64,000 bases of DNA, taken from NCBI RefSeq assembly GCF_003115855.1, contig NZ_KZ819081.1, positions 1 to 64,000 on the forward strand, given 5' to 3'. The notes beneath the pieces are model-generated. The model did not search any database and was not told the origin of the DNA. It worked only from the letters and a program-made list of their open reading frames with translations. Below, one piece after another: positions 53,901 to 62,511 of this stretch (positions are counted from its first letter, which is position 1; every line of letters starts with the position of its first letter). The position numbers and the translations under genes are program-made. Origin of the DNA: Brenneria corticis (GTDB taxonomy: Bacteria > Pseudomonadota > Gammaproteobacteria > Enterobacterales > Enterobacteriaceae).

Positions 53901-55968
53901 TGATCCGTGGAAATGTACCGGTTGTCTCGAGTGCGTCAGCGTCTGCGGCCCCGGCGCGCTGGTGCCCCGGGATCAGGATGCGCCGTTGCATCAGACCCTG
54001 CAGACCCGCTTCGGATTTATGACGTCGCTGCCGAAAACCCCGGCGCGGTTCTATGCCGATGCGCTCAAACCCGACGGCGACATCAAGCGGCTGTTGCTTA
54101 ATCCCGAGAACTATTACGCCACCACCGGCGGGCACGGCGGTTGCCGCGGCTGCGGCGAAGTGACGGCCATCCGTTTGGTGGTATCCGCCAATCATGCCAT
54201 CACTCACCAGCACCAGCGGGACCACCGGGTAGAACTGGAAACCCTCGTCTCCCGGCTGAATGAGAAACGGGATTCACTGCCCGATACGGACGTTGCCCGG
54301 CGCGAACGTCTCGACGATCTTATCGGTACGCTGGAAAAAAGGCTCTATCTCTACGAAGGCGGCCCCGGCGGCCAGGGCCCGGCCGGGGCCGTTATCGCCA
54401 ACTCCACCGGATGCAGCAGCGTTTACGCCTCTACCTTTCCCTATAACTGTTATAACGATCCTTGGGTCAACAGCCTGTTCCAGGACGCCCAGCCCCTGGC
54501 CAAGGGGATGTTCGAAGGACTCGCCGCGCAGTTGGTGACGGATGTCCGCGCGCTGCGCCTGGCGCGTCTGGAACTGGCGGATCAATACCGTTCGGATCTG
54601 CACGATCCGGCGCTTCGCTACCTGTCGTGGGCCGACTTCACCGCCGACGAGCTTGCCTTGCTGCCGACGGTAATGACCATCGGCGGAGACGGCGCGACCT
54701 ACGATATCGGCTTCGGCGCACTATCGCGCATTTTGACCAGCAGTACGCCGCTCAAGGTCGTGGTGCTGAATACCGGGGTCTATTCCAATACCGGCGGCCA
54801 GGCCTCCACCTCGAGCTTTACCGGCCAGGATGCCGACCTGGCCCGTATCGGCAAGGAGCAGGGCGGTAAACGCGAAGCGCGTAAGGAGCTGGGACTGATC
54901 GCCTCTTTCCATCCCAATGTGTTCGTCTGTTCCTCCACCACCGCGCTGCCGGGGCATTTCCTCAAAAATACGCTGGAATGCCTTCGCTATACCGAGGGAC
55001 CGGCGGTGCTGGATATCTACACTCCCTGTCAGAGCGAACACGGCATTACCGATGCCGCCGCCGCTCGGCACGGCCGTCTGGCGGTGGAAAGCCGGATGAA
55101 CCCGGTGTTTGTGCACGATACGCGCCGCGGCGCTTCACTGCACGAGTGGTTCTCCCTTGAGGGCAATCCGGATGTGGATAAGGACTGGACCACCACCACT
55201 CTTGAATATCTCGACGAAAACGGCGGCCTGCAACTGCTGACCATGCCGTTGACGCCGGCGGTATTCGCCCGGCAGGAAAACCGTTTCAGGAAGCAATTCC
55301 ACGCCATCGATACCGTGGACGACGCACGCACGGTGGCGGTGGACGCCTTTATCGATCTGCCGCCCAGCGAACGGGCGGAGCTTATTCCCTTTATCTATTC
55401 CGTCGATGCCAATCGACATCTTATCAAGCTCGGCGTCTCCCCGTCCCTGATTGAGCTGGTGGAAGAGCGGCGTAAATATTGGCGGATGCTGCAACATCTC
55501 GCCGGTCTGCATGAAGGGAAAATGGCGGCGGAACACGATGCCGCCATCAATGCCCTTATGGAGCGGTATCAGGCGGCGGTGCGGCAGCGGGAAGTCTCCA
55601 TGGATGATATTGCCCGCGCCATGTCCCGGCTGGCGGCGTCGAGCAAGGCCCCGCCGGTGAACGCCGGTGCGATCCCGGTCCAGACGGTGGACGATACGCC
55701 GTCTTCCGCGCCATCCCCCAAGGCCGATAGCGAGGCCGAGGCGCTGATAACGCTGTCCCCGGAAGATCAGGCGAAGTGCACCAATTGCAAAACCTGCTAC
55801 CAGGATGTGCCGGAGATTTTCGAAAGAACCCGGATCGTTATCAACGGCGAAAGCCGGGAAATCGCCCATATGATTCCCGGCGTGCTTGAGCGCATCAAGA
55901 TCACGCCGGACCTGAAACGTCGTATTGAACGGGTGGCGGCCAATTGTGATGCGGAGATTATACAATGA
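50977..55968 (+). CDS. Giant PFOR-like 2-oxoacid oxidoreductase with fused ferredoxin domain
   Basis: Predicted thiamine-diphosphate enzyme that oxidises pyruvate or another 2-oxoacid with CoA; 1663 residues against about 1170-1200 for standard pyruvate:ferredoxin/flavodoxin oxidoreductases. In order: POR N-terminal domain (about 15-200), an adjoining domain to about 560, gamma-type domain (FHSVGGYGTIATGKLL, about 585-780), a 2[4Fe-4S] module with ligands C849/C852/C855/C859 and C980/C983/C986/C990, proximal-cluster ligands C1056, C1059, C1146 and C1351, the thiamine motif GGDG (1236-1239) with NTGVYSNTGGQAS, and a C-terminal ferredoxin domain (C1601/C1604/C1607, C1657). About 120 residues separate the two cluster motifs and about 87 separate C1059 from C1146; both gaps are longer than usual. 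It overlaps the next gene by 4 bp. Confidence 0.88.
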   Translation: MKTNKVKYPGIPSVIHGNGAVAYVMNHVCGGVIGYPITPSTEIAEIFEAARAEGGVNVWGKHPFFFSPEGEHSAQSGALGAALTGGQFISNASSGQGILYALESHYVTVGKKVGGFVLQVAARVVSKHSLNVMAGHDDIYALLSSGYTILFGANPQEAADLAAIAYRVSSLSLIPVANAMDGFSTSHMLCEALMPEPALLAEYLGDPAGRIKAPTAAQDMIYGAKGRVFQLNQYLSRHQTDIAADRRAKLQDYLEHNAERIEQDRRGVLIAPTLDWLPAELHAPWRRQWLNAFEKGTRQLVPALIDVNNPGLTGGVQNQPDFQAGAVDHRTHFVSDVPALVRQAMEEYGELTGRHYHPVQTFMCEDAENVIVALGSVTDDIEAVVAYLRRSGDKVGLVAVKLLQPFPEAELVDALQGKQAVTVLERSDQTELTARVTSALFKARENADQSRHPDIPAIRAMPKLTTAIFGLGGHDLQPRHLIAAFKNMADGQGAPLIYLGSQFFSPTPSPYLEKLQKRLKDAYPETERMALETGPNPNLLPEGAFRIRFHSVGGYGTIATGKLLTDILAGVLDMHSKSAPKYGSEKSGAPTNYYITLSPEPVKITNAELEDVEIVISPDHKVFSHANPLRGLTVGGTFIMQSNLSPVEVWRELPVSARNTIREKGIHFLIIDAFVVAKKHAPTPELETRMMGIAFIGAMVGHVEAVSTGSSADAILAKIRQQIAKKFGAKGGAVVEGNMAVIHDGIEATRRVDYASAEFADVDGQSLSASPYSLSLSAGRAHRGDTSVLNGLFDHEYYEETVARPFREGSISEAPVLPGAGLFMPAGTASAKDKGLFRRSVPEFRADVCTGCMECALVCPDAAIPNRVHDIHELLLAGIRRLDLDENRLEAMRTHLYPLVDAVRETYRQNKTSRPFHDIVAEAAAGLVIDEAGLRNDFVGLAEVLAAYPVARTRPFFDAAEKAGAGSGGLYAVAVDPWKCTGCLECVSVCGPGALVPRDQDAPLHQTLQTRFGFMTSLPKTPARFYADALKPDGDIKRLLLNPENYYATTGGHGGCRGCGEVTAIRLVVSANHAITHQHQRDHRVELETLVSRLNEKRDSLPDTDVARRERLDDLIGTLEKRLYLYEGGPGGQGPAGAVIANSTGCSSVYASTFPYNCYNDPWVNSLFQDAQPLAKGMFEGLAAQLVTDVRALRLARLELADQYRSDLHDPALRYLSWADFTADELALLPTVMTIGGDGATYDIGFGALSRILTSSTPLKVVVLNTGVYSNTGGQASTSSFTGQDADLARIGKEQGGKREARKELGLIASFHPNVFVCSSTTALPGHFLKNTLECLRYTEGPAVLDIYTPCQSEHGITDAAAARHGRLAVESRMNPVFVHDTRRGASLHEWFSLEGNPDVDKDWTTTTLEYLDENGGLQLLTMPLTPAVFARQENRFRKQFHAIDTVDDARTVAVDAFIDLPPSERAELIPFIYSVDANRHLIKLGVSPSLIELVEERRKYWRMLQHLAGLHEGKMAAEHDAAINALMERYQAAVRQREVSMDDIARAMSRLAASSKAPPVNAGAIPVQTVDDTPSSAPSPKADSEAEALITLSPEDQAKCTNCKTCYQDVPEIFERTRIVINGESREIAHMIPGVLERIKITPDLKRRIERVAANCDAEIIQ

Positions 55969-58820
55969 GCACCGAAAACAGGCTTTCTTCACCACAGGGC
56001 GCTTCCCCGGAAGACGAGCTGCGTCGCTATCTCAGTGCCGGCAGTACGCTGGAAAATACGCGCTCGCAGCTGGCGGCCCTGGAACGGACGGAGCCGGTGG
56101 AAACCTACCATCAGCAGATGGCGCTGCTGAGCCGCCGGCTGCAAAACGAGCCGTGGGTCTTTCGCGACATTTTCATCGCCGACGGGACCCAGGCCGTGGC
56201 TTGGGAATTCCGGCAGGAGGAACTTGGCGCCGAATTTATTCACACGCTGTGGGAACTGCTGCTGCGCGACAATGACGCTAGCAAACTGCTGATGCGGTTT
56301 GTCTGGGATATTCCGCTGAAGTTCAAGCGTAAATTCATCCGCGCCCTTGACCGGAACCTGTCGGATCGTTATCCGCTGTTCAAGGGGTTGTCGGAAAACT
56401 GGCCGGCTGAAAACGCCATTCCGCCCTATATACGTGAACCCGAACAGCGCGCGCGGGATTTCGAGCTGGTGAACCAGGGGTATCTCGGTTATATGAACGT
56501 GGGTTACAGCGCCCGCGAGGTGGAACTGCTGGTCTGGCTGGAAGCCCTGCGGGACAAGCAGTGCGAAGAAAAACCTTGTGAAGTCGGTCTGTTGAACCCC
56601 GGCGACGCGCAGCCCAAAGGTGGGTGCCCGGTCAAGATTCACATTCCGCAAATGCTCGATCTGCTGGGCACCGGCCGCTTTCGCGAGGCCATGGAACTGA
56701 TAGAAAGCTGCAACCCCCTTCCCAACGTCACGGGGCGGGTTTGTCCCCAAGAGTTGCAATGCCAGGGCGTCTGCGCCCATCAAAAGCGACCCATTGAAAT
56801 TGGCCAACTGGAGTGGTATTTGCCCCAACGGGAAAAGATAACTACCGGCGGGGCCGACGAGCGTTTCAACCACCGTCCCGACCCCTGGGTACAGGCGGTA
56901 AAGCCGCCCATCGCGGTGGTGGGTTCCGGACCAGCCGGACTTATCAACGCCTACCTGCTGGCGGCGGAGGGCTTTCCGGTTACGGTGTTCGAAGCCTTCC
57001 ACGCCCTGGGCGGGGTGTTGCGCTACGGTATCCCGGAATTCCGGCTGCCCAATGAGCTGATTAATGATGTGGTGGATAAAATAACCCTGCTTGGCGGGAA
57101 GTTCGTCACCAATTTTGTGGTGGGCAAGACCGCTACGCTGGAAGATCTGAAAAACGCCGGCTTCTGGAAAATCTTCGTCGGCACCGGGGCCGGGTTGCCG
57201 CGCTTTATGAACGTGCCCGGTGAGCATCTGCTTAATGTGATGTCGGCCAACGAGTTTCTGACCCGCGTCAACCTGATGCAAGGAGCCAGCGGAGATTATG
57301 AAACACCGCTGCCGGAAATCAGCGGCAAACGGGTGATAGTCATCGGCGGCGGCAATACCGCCATGGATGCCGCCCGCACCGCCCTGCGCCTGGGGGGCGA
57401 GGTCGCCATCGTCTATCGTCGCACCCAGAGCGAAATGCCGGCGCGGGTGGAAGAGCTGCGGCATGCGCAGGAGGAGGGGATCGCCCTTAAGGTACTGCGC
57501 GCGCCCTGCGAGTTTATCGGTGACGACCAGACCCATTTCGTCAAGCAGGCCATACTCGATGTGATGGCGCTGGGGGACCCCGATGCGTCCGGCCGCCGCA
57601 GCCCGTCGGCCACCGGCGATAAAGAATCGATGGCGGTGGATCTGGTGATTATGGCCCTCGGCAATGCGCCCAATCCCATTATCAAAGACGCGGAGCCGGA
57701 TCTCCATACCACCAAATGGGGCTCCATCCAGGTGGAACGGGACTCACAGCAAACCTCCATCAGCGGCGTTTATTCAGGGGGCGACGCGTCGCGCGGCGGC
57801 TCCACCGCCATCAACGCCGCCGGAGACGGCCGGGCGGCAGCCCTCGAAATCGTCAGCGACATGAACCTGTCCCCTGACGAAATCCGGTCCATGGTAAGCC
57901 TGGCCGGGCGCTATTCGACCCTGGGCGCCACACCGAAAACTATTCTGGCGAAGATTGAACTGGCGGGCGGCATCGTCGAGCTTATTGTCCGGGCGCCGCT
58001 GATTGCCAAGGCCGCCCGCGCCGGGCAATTTGTCCGCGTGCTGCCGTGGACTAGCGGCGAGTTGATTCCGCTGACCCTCGCCGATTGGGACGCGGAGAAC
58101 GGTACCATCTGCCTGGTGGTGCAAGGTATGGGAAGCAGCAGTATGGCTATCAACCGGATGCAGGTGGGGGATGCCTTCGCCGGAATTGCCGGCCCGCTGG
58201 GCCAGCCCAGCGTCCTGCACCGCTATCCTCCTGATAAAACTGTGGTATTCACCGCCGGCGGCGTCGGCCTGCCGCCGGCTTATCCCATTATGCGGGAGCA
58301 TTTACGCGCCGGTAATCATGTCACGCTCATTGCCGGCTTCCGCAATGCCGATCTGCTGTTCTGGATCCGGGACAACGAACGCATCGGCAAACTACAGGCC
58401 GACTACCCGGGGTTGCTGGATGTGATTTATACCAGCAACGACGGCAGTTTCGGTCGCAAGGGGTTCGTCACCGGCCCGCTGGAGGACCTGCTGAAAGAGA
58501 ACCGGCAAGGAGGAGGGAGGGAAATAACCGAAATCGTCACTATCGGCCCGCCGCTGATGATGCGCGCGGTCTGCGATTTGACGCGCCCGTACGGCGTGAA
58601 AACCGTCGCCAGCCTGAACTCCATCATGGTGGATGCCACCGGCATGTGCGGCGCCTGTATGGTGCCGGTGAATACCGACGGCAGGCTGGTGCGCAAACAT
58701 GCCTGCATCGACGGCCCGGAAATCGACGGACATATTATCGATTGGGATAAATTCCTGCCGCGCTTCAATCAGTTCAAAGCGCAGGAACAGGCCAGCAAAC
58801 GGCAGCACGGCTTCGCGTAA
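55965..58820 (+). CDS. Fused NfnB/GltD-NfnA-like NAD(P)-ferredoxin oxidoreductase
   Basis: A 951-residue flavoprotein. The first ~185 residues are helical and unrecognised. Next comes a GltD-type iron-sulfur domain (about 190-300; CPVKIHIP, GRVCPQELQCQGVC), then FAD and NAD(P) Rossmann parts (VVGSGPAGL at about 315; VIGGGNTAMDAARTAL at about 455). From about 650 there is an FNR-like domain ending in a [2Fe-2S] motif (GMCGACMV and KHACIDGPE). GltD plus FNR halves as separate subunits make NfnAB or SudAB; here they are one chain. The ATG overlaps the PFOR stop (ATGA), so the two products are probably made in equal amounts and pass electrons from the 2-oxoacid to NAD(P). Confidence 0.87.
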   Translation: MSTENRLSSPQGASPEDELRRYLSAGSTLENTRSQLAALERTEPVETYHQQMALLSRRLQNEPWVFRDIFIADGTQAVAWEFRQEELGAEFIHTLWELLLRDNDASKLLMRFVWDIPLKFKRKFIRALDRNLSDRYPLFKGLSENWPAENAIPPYIREPEQRARDFELVNQGYLGYMNVGYSAREVELLVWLEALRDKQCEEKPCEVGLLNPGDAQPKGGCPVKIHIPQMLDLLGTGRFREAMELIESCNPLPNVTGRVCPQELQCQGVCAHQKRPIEIGQLEWYLPQREKITTGGADERFNHRPDPWVQAVKPPIAVVGSGPAGLINAYLLAAEGFPVTVFEAFHALGGVLRYGIPEFRLPNELINDVVDKITLLGGKFVTNFVVGKTATLEDLKNAGFWKIFVGTGAGLPRFMNVPGEHLLNVMSANEFLTRVNLMQGASGDYETPLPEISGKRVIVIGGGNTAMDAARTALRLGGEVAIVYRRTQSEMPARVEELRHAQEEGIALKVLRAPCEFIGDDQTHFVKQAILDVMALGDPDASGRRSPSATGDKESMAVDLVIMALGNAPNPIIKDAEPDLHTTKWGSIQVERDSQQTSISGVYSGGDASRGGSTAINAAGDGRAAALEIVSDMNLSPDEIRSMVSLAGRYSTLGATPKTILAKIELAGGIVELIVRAPLIAKAARAGQFVRVLPWTSGELIPLTLADWDAENGTICLVVQGMGSSSMAINRMQVGDAFAGIAGPLGQPSVLHRYPPDKTVVFTAGGVGLPPAYPIMREHLRAGNHVTLIAGFRNADLLFWIRDNERIGKLQADYPGLLDVIYTSNDGSFGRKGFVTGPLEDLLKENRQGGGREITEIVTIGPPLMMRAVCDLTRPYGVKTVASLNSIMVDATGMCGACMVPVNTDGRLVRKHACIDGPEIDGHIIDWDKFLPRFNQFKAQEQASKRQHGFA

Positions 58821-58936
58821 ATGGTTGGTGTGATAAATATTGGTGAGGTAAATATTCATAAGTTGGCGTAATGTCGCGTTCGACTACACTTAACCGAACC
58901 CTCTCTTTAATATCACCTTATGCACAGGAGTACGAC

Positions 58937-59095
58937 ATGGCTGAATCCGACCCCAAAGAAGTTACCGTCAGCGACGGTCTCGCGAAGATGCGGGAAGCGG
59001 CCGACAAGCTGACCGAAGAGGAACTGGAGGCGTTGGCCGAGGAGGCGAAAAAGGCGGTGGAAGAGTCGAGAGAAGAGGCGGCTAAAAAACGTTAG
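58937..59095 (+). CDS. Small charged helical protein of unknown function
   Basis: A 52-residue protein starting at the ATG at 58937, preceded by AGGAG with good spacing. It is very rich in Glu, Lys and Ala (EELEALAEEAKKAVEES) and should form one long amphipathic helix or coiled coil. The frame is open further upstream, but the upstream residues lack a ribosome site. It lies 116 bp after the flavoprotein gene and could be a helper of the PFOR complex or an independent stress protein. I do not recognise it. Confidence 0.65.
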   Translation: MAESDPKEVTVSDGLAKMREAADKLTEEELEALAEEAKKAVEESREEAAKKR

Positions 59096-59261
59096 CGCCG
59101 GTCAGACCCATGACGCGCCATCGCACATCTCCACCGTCGGCGTTGGCGATGTTTATGGTCTCCGCCTGAGAAACTGGCAGCTTTTTTGCACGTATCTTTT
59201 ATAAGTGAAGAACCAGTAAGCGACAAAACTCCACTGATTTTCTGTTTATAAGGGAAGTGTT

Positions 59262-60686
59262 ATGCACGACAAATTGCTGATAGATGGTGAACACGTCGCC
59301 GGCCGGGGCGAGGCTCTGGCGGTTTTTAATCCTGCCAGCGGCGAGCAAATCGCCTCGATCCCCCAGGCCGACCTGCATCAGGTCGATGCGGCCGTAAAGG
59401 CGGCGGATGCGGCATTTACGCAGTGGGGGCAAACCACGCCCAAAGCGCGCGCCGCGTTTTTATTGCAAATTGCCGATGTGATTGAGCAGCACGGCGAGGA
59501 GTTTGCCCGACTGGAATCCCTTAACTGTGGCAAACCCTATCACGCGGTGCTGAATGACGAGATTCCGGCGGTGGCGGATGTATTCCGCTTTTTTGCCGGC
59601 GCGGCGCGCTGCCTGAACGGTTCGGCGGCGGGCGAATACCTGGAGGGCCATACCTCCATGATCCGGCGCGACCCGGTGGGCGTGGTGGCGTCCATCGCCC
59701 CGTGGAACTACCCGCTGATGATGGCCTCCTGGAAACTGGCGCCGGCGCTGGCCGCGGGAAACTGCGTGGTGCTGAAACCCGCCGAACAGACCCCGCTGAC
59801 CACGTTTTATCTGGCGCATCTGCTGGCGGATATTCTGCCGGCCGGCGTGGTGAATATTCTGTTTGGCCGCGGCGCCGACGTGGGGGACGCGCTTACCGGG
59901 CATGAGAAGGTGCGGATGGTTTCCCTGACGGGATCGATCGCCACCGGCGCTCATATTCTTGCCAATACCGCTCCCGGCGTCAAACGCACGCACATGGAAC
60001 TGGGCGGCAAAGCGCCGGTGATTGTCTTCGATGACGCGGATATCGCCCAGGTGGTTGACGGCATCCGCAGCTTCGGTTTCTATAACGCCGGTCAGGATTG
60101 TACCGCGGCCTGCCGCCTCTACGTACAGCGCGCTGTTTATGATCGGGTGGTAAGCGAACTGGGGAAAGCGGTATCGACGTTGAATATGGGCGACCCGCAG
60201 GATGAACAGACCGAGCTGGGGCCGTTAATCACCGCGGCGCAGCTGGAAAGGGTCGCCGGATTTGTCGAACGGGCCAGGGCGCTGCCGCATATTACCCTGG
60301 TGACCGGCGGCGAGCGGGCGGCGGGCAAGGGGTATTACTTCCAGCCCACCGTCCTGGCCGGCGCCCGTCAGGAAGATGAGATCGTACAGAAAGAGGTCTT
60401 TGGCCCGGTGGTTTCCATTACGCCGTTTGATGATGAAGCGCAGGTGGTCGACTGGGCCAATGCCTCCACCTACGGGCTGGCCTCGTCCGTCTGGACCCGC
60501 GATATCGGGCGGGCGCACCGCTTGGCGGCGCGCCTGCAATATGGCTGCACCTGGGTGAATACCCATTTCATGCTGGTGAGCGAAATGCCGCACGGCGGAC
60601 AGAAACTTTCCGGCTACGGCAAGGATATGTCGATATACGGCCTGGAAGATTACACCATTGTTCGCCATGTCATGATCCGTCATTGA
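59262..60686 (+). CDS. patD: PatD, gamma-aminobutyraldehyde dehydrogenase
   Basis: NAD-dependent aldehyde dehydrogenase of 474 residues (E. coli PatD/YdcW 474), second step of putrescine breakdown to GABA. The catalytic Cys is in NAGQDCTAACR and the general-base Glu in HMELGGKAPV; the opening HDKLLIDGEHVAGRGEA and PWNYPLMMASWKLAPALAAGNC are typical. The start follows AAGGGAAG. It is next to patA, which makes its substrate; E. coli keeps the two genes apart. Confidence 0.92.
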   Translation: MHDKLLIDGEHVAGRGEALAVFNPASGEQIASIPQADLHQVDAAVKAADAAFTQWGQTTPKARAAFLLQIADVIEQHGEEFARLESLNCGKPYHAVLNDEIPAVADVFRFFAGAARCLNGSAAGEYLEGHTSMIRRDPVGVVASIAPWNYPLMMASWKLAPALAAGNCVVLKPAEQTPLTTFYLAHLLADILPAGVVNILFGRGADVGDALTGHEKVRMVSLTGSIATGAHILANTAPGVKRTHMELGGKAPVIVFDDADIAQVVDGIRSFGFYNAGQDCTAACRLYVQRAVYDRVVSELGKAVSTLNMGDPQDEQTELGPLITAAQLERVAGFVERARALPHITLVTGGERAAGKGYYFQPTVLAGARQEDEIVQKEVFGPVVSITPFDDEAQVVDWANASTYGLASSVWTRDIGRAHRLAARLQYGCTWVNTHFMLVSEMPHGGQKLSGYGKDMSIYGLEDYTIVRHVMIRH

Positions 60687-61045
60687 TTTTCCCCATCCCG
60701 CCTTGCCTCGGTCATTATCGAGGCAAGGCGCGGCCGCAATTCGCCTGCCGATACTATTTGCCGTGCTGAACCTGAACGGCCGTCTTTTTATATGCCCTTT
60801 TGCACCACGGTGGCGCGTAACGCTCCGTTATGGTGCGTTTGCGGCGCTTTTACTCGGTTTCCCCGGCAATTAACGGCGCGCTGCGGTTTTTAATGCTGAA
60901 GGTAAAGTTTTCTTTTTCTTTTTATTTCAGTTTTGTATGCCGTGTCAGATTTTAATCTTTTATTGTCGTTTGGGGCGGCGAACTGGCGTGTTCTGTGCAT
61001 TAATTAAATTGATATCACATGATATCCGTTATCAAGGAGCGCATT
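60687..61045. other. Intergenic region patD-patA
   Basis: About 360 bp without a gene. A perfect 11-bp hairpin GCCTTGCCTCG / CGAGGCAAGGC at 60700-60729 follows patD and is probably its terminator, although no T-run follows. The right half is T-rich and should hold the patA promoter. Confidence 0.5.
60700..60729. terminator. Hairpin after patD
   Basis: An 11-bp perfect stem with an 8-base loop starts 14 bp after the patD stop. GC-rich sequence follows instead of T residues. Confidence 0.5.
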
Positions 61046-62464
61046 TTGTCCAGATCAAAGGCAAACCTCAACCCGCTAGAGTGCACTCAGCAGGCTTTAC
61101 ATTGGATTAAGAGCGAAAAGTTAACTACTGAAGAAATGTCTGCATTAAATCAGGAAGTCTTGAGTTCTTTTCGTGAATACGTCAATCCGGGTTTTCTTGA
61201 ATATCGAAAATCCGTCACCTCCGGGGGTGAATACGGCGCGGTGGAATGGCGCGCCAGCGGTCCGAATACGCTGGTTGATACCCAGGGAAACGAATATCTG
61301 GACTGCCTGGGCGGCTACGGCATCTTCAACGTCGGTCATCGCAATCCCACGGTTATCGCCGCCGTAGAGCAGCAGCTTGCCAAACAACCCTTACACAGTC
61401 AGGAACTCCTCGACCCACTGCGCGCCATGTTGGCGAAAACGCTGGCGGCCTTAACGCCCGGCAACCTTAAATACAGTTTTTTCAGCAACAGCGGAACCGA
61501 ATCGGTTGAAGCGGCGTTGAAGCTGGCCAAGGCTTATCAGTCCCGTCATGGCAAATATACCTTTATCGCCGCCTCGGGCGCGTTTCACGGTAAGTCGCTC
61601 GGAGCTCTGTCCGCCACCGCCAAGGCCGAGTTTCGCCGTCCTTTCATGCCGCTGCTGCCTGGTTTCCATCACGTTCCTTTTGGCGATATCAGCGCCATGA
61701 GGAAGCAGGTTCATCAATGCCAGAAGACCGGAGACGACGTCGCCGCCATCATCCTTGAACCCATTCAGGGAGAGGGCGGGGTGATCGTACCTCCGGAAAA
61801 TTACTTACCTGCGGTCAGAGCATTATGCGACGAGGTTGGGGCATTGCTGATTCTGGACGAAGTACAGACCGGCATGGGGCGCACCGGCAAGATGTTCGCC
61901 TGTGAACATTATGGCGTTCAGCCCGATATCCTTTGTCTGGCTAAGGCGCTGGGCGGCGGCGTAATGCCAATCGGCGCCACGGTGGCGACGGAAGAGGTGT
62001 TCTCGGTGCTGTTTGAAAATCCGTTCCTGCATACCACCACCTTCGGCGGTAACCCGCTGGCCTGTTCGGCGGCGCTGGCCACCATCAATGTTCTGCTGAC
62101 GGAAAAATTGCCTGAGCAAGCCGCGCAGCAAGGGGACTTTTTACTGCAAGGGCTGAAAGAGCTTGCCGCCGGCTACCCTGAGTTGATTTCCGAAGTACGC
62201 GGCCTTGGCTTATTGCAGGCTATCGAGTTCAGGAAAAACGAGATTGGGTATACGTTTGCGAAAGAACTTTTCCATCGTCATATTCTGGTGGCCGGAACGT
62301 TGAATAACGCCAAATCGGTGCGCATCGAACCGCCGCTTACCATCACCCGCGAACAGTGCGCTCGCGTACTGAAGGAAGCGGGTGAGGCGTTAAAAAAGCT
62401 CAAGGGAACGATGGCGGGAAAAAGCGCGGAGGAGAATAAAATTAAAGAGTATGTGGTTGAGTGA
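61046..62464 (+). CDS. patA: PatA, putrescine aminotransferase
   Basis: PLP-dependent class-III aminotransferase of 472 residues that moves an amino group from putrescine to 2-oxoglutarate, giving 4-aminobutanal for PatD. SFFSNSGTESVEAALKLAKAYQ, FIAASGAFHGKSLGALSATAKA, ILDEVQTGMGRTGKMFACEH and the PLP lysine in LCLAKALGGG match E. coli PatA (YgjG) along the whole length. The TTG at 61046 was chosen because AAGGAG stands 6 bases before it; E. coli patA also uses TTG. The ATG at 61019 lies upstream of that ribosome site. Confidence 0.93.
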   Translation: MSRSKANLNPLECTQQALHWIKSEKLTTEEMSALNQEVLSSFREYVNPGFLEYRKSVTSGGEYGAVEWRASGPNTLVDTQGNEYLDCLGGYGIFNVGHRNPTVIAAVEQQLAKQPLHSQELLDPLRAMLAKTLAALTPGNLKYSFFSNSGTESVEAALKLAKAYQSRHGKYTFIAASGAFHGKSLGALSATAKAEFRRPFMPLLPGFHHVPFGDISAMRKQVHQCQKTGDDVAAIILEPIQGEGGVIVPPENYLPAVRALCDEVGALLILDEVQTGMGRTGKMFACEHYGVQPDILCLAKALGGGVMPIGATVATEEVFSVLFENPFLHTTTFGGNPLACSAALATINVLLTEKLPEQAAQQGDFLLQGLKELAAGYPELISEVRGLGLLQAIEFRKNEIGYTFAKELFHRHILVAGTLNNAKSVRIEPPLTITREQCARVLKEAGEALKKLKGTMAGKSAEENKIKEYVVE

Positions 62465-62511
62465 CATCGGCGATTCCGCCACGGCAGGTCGCGCTTTGTT
62501 AATGTTCTATC

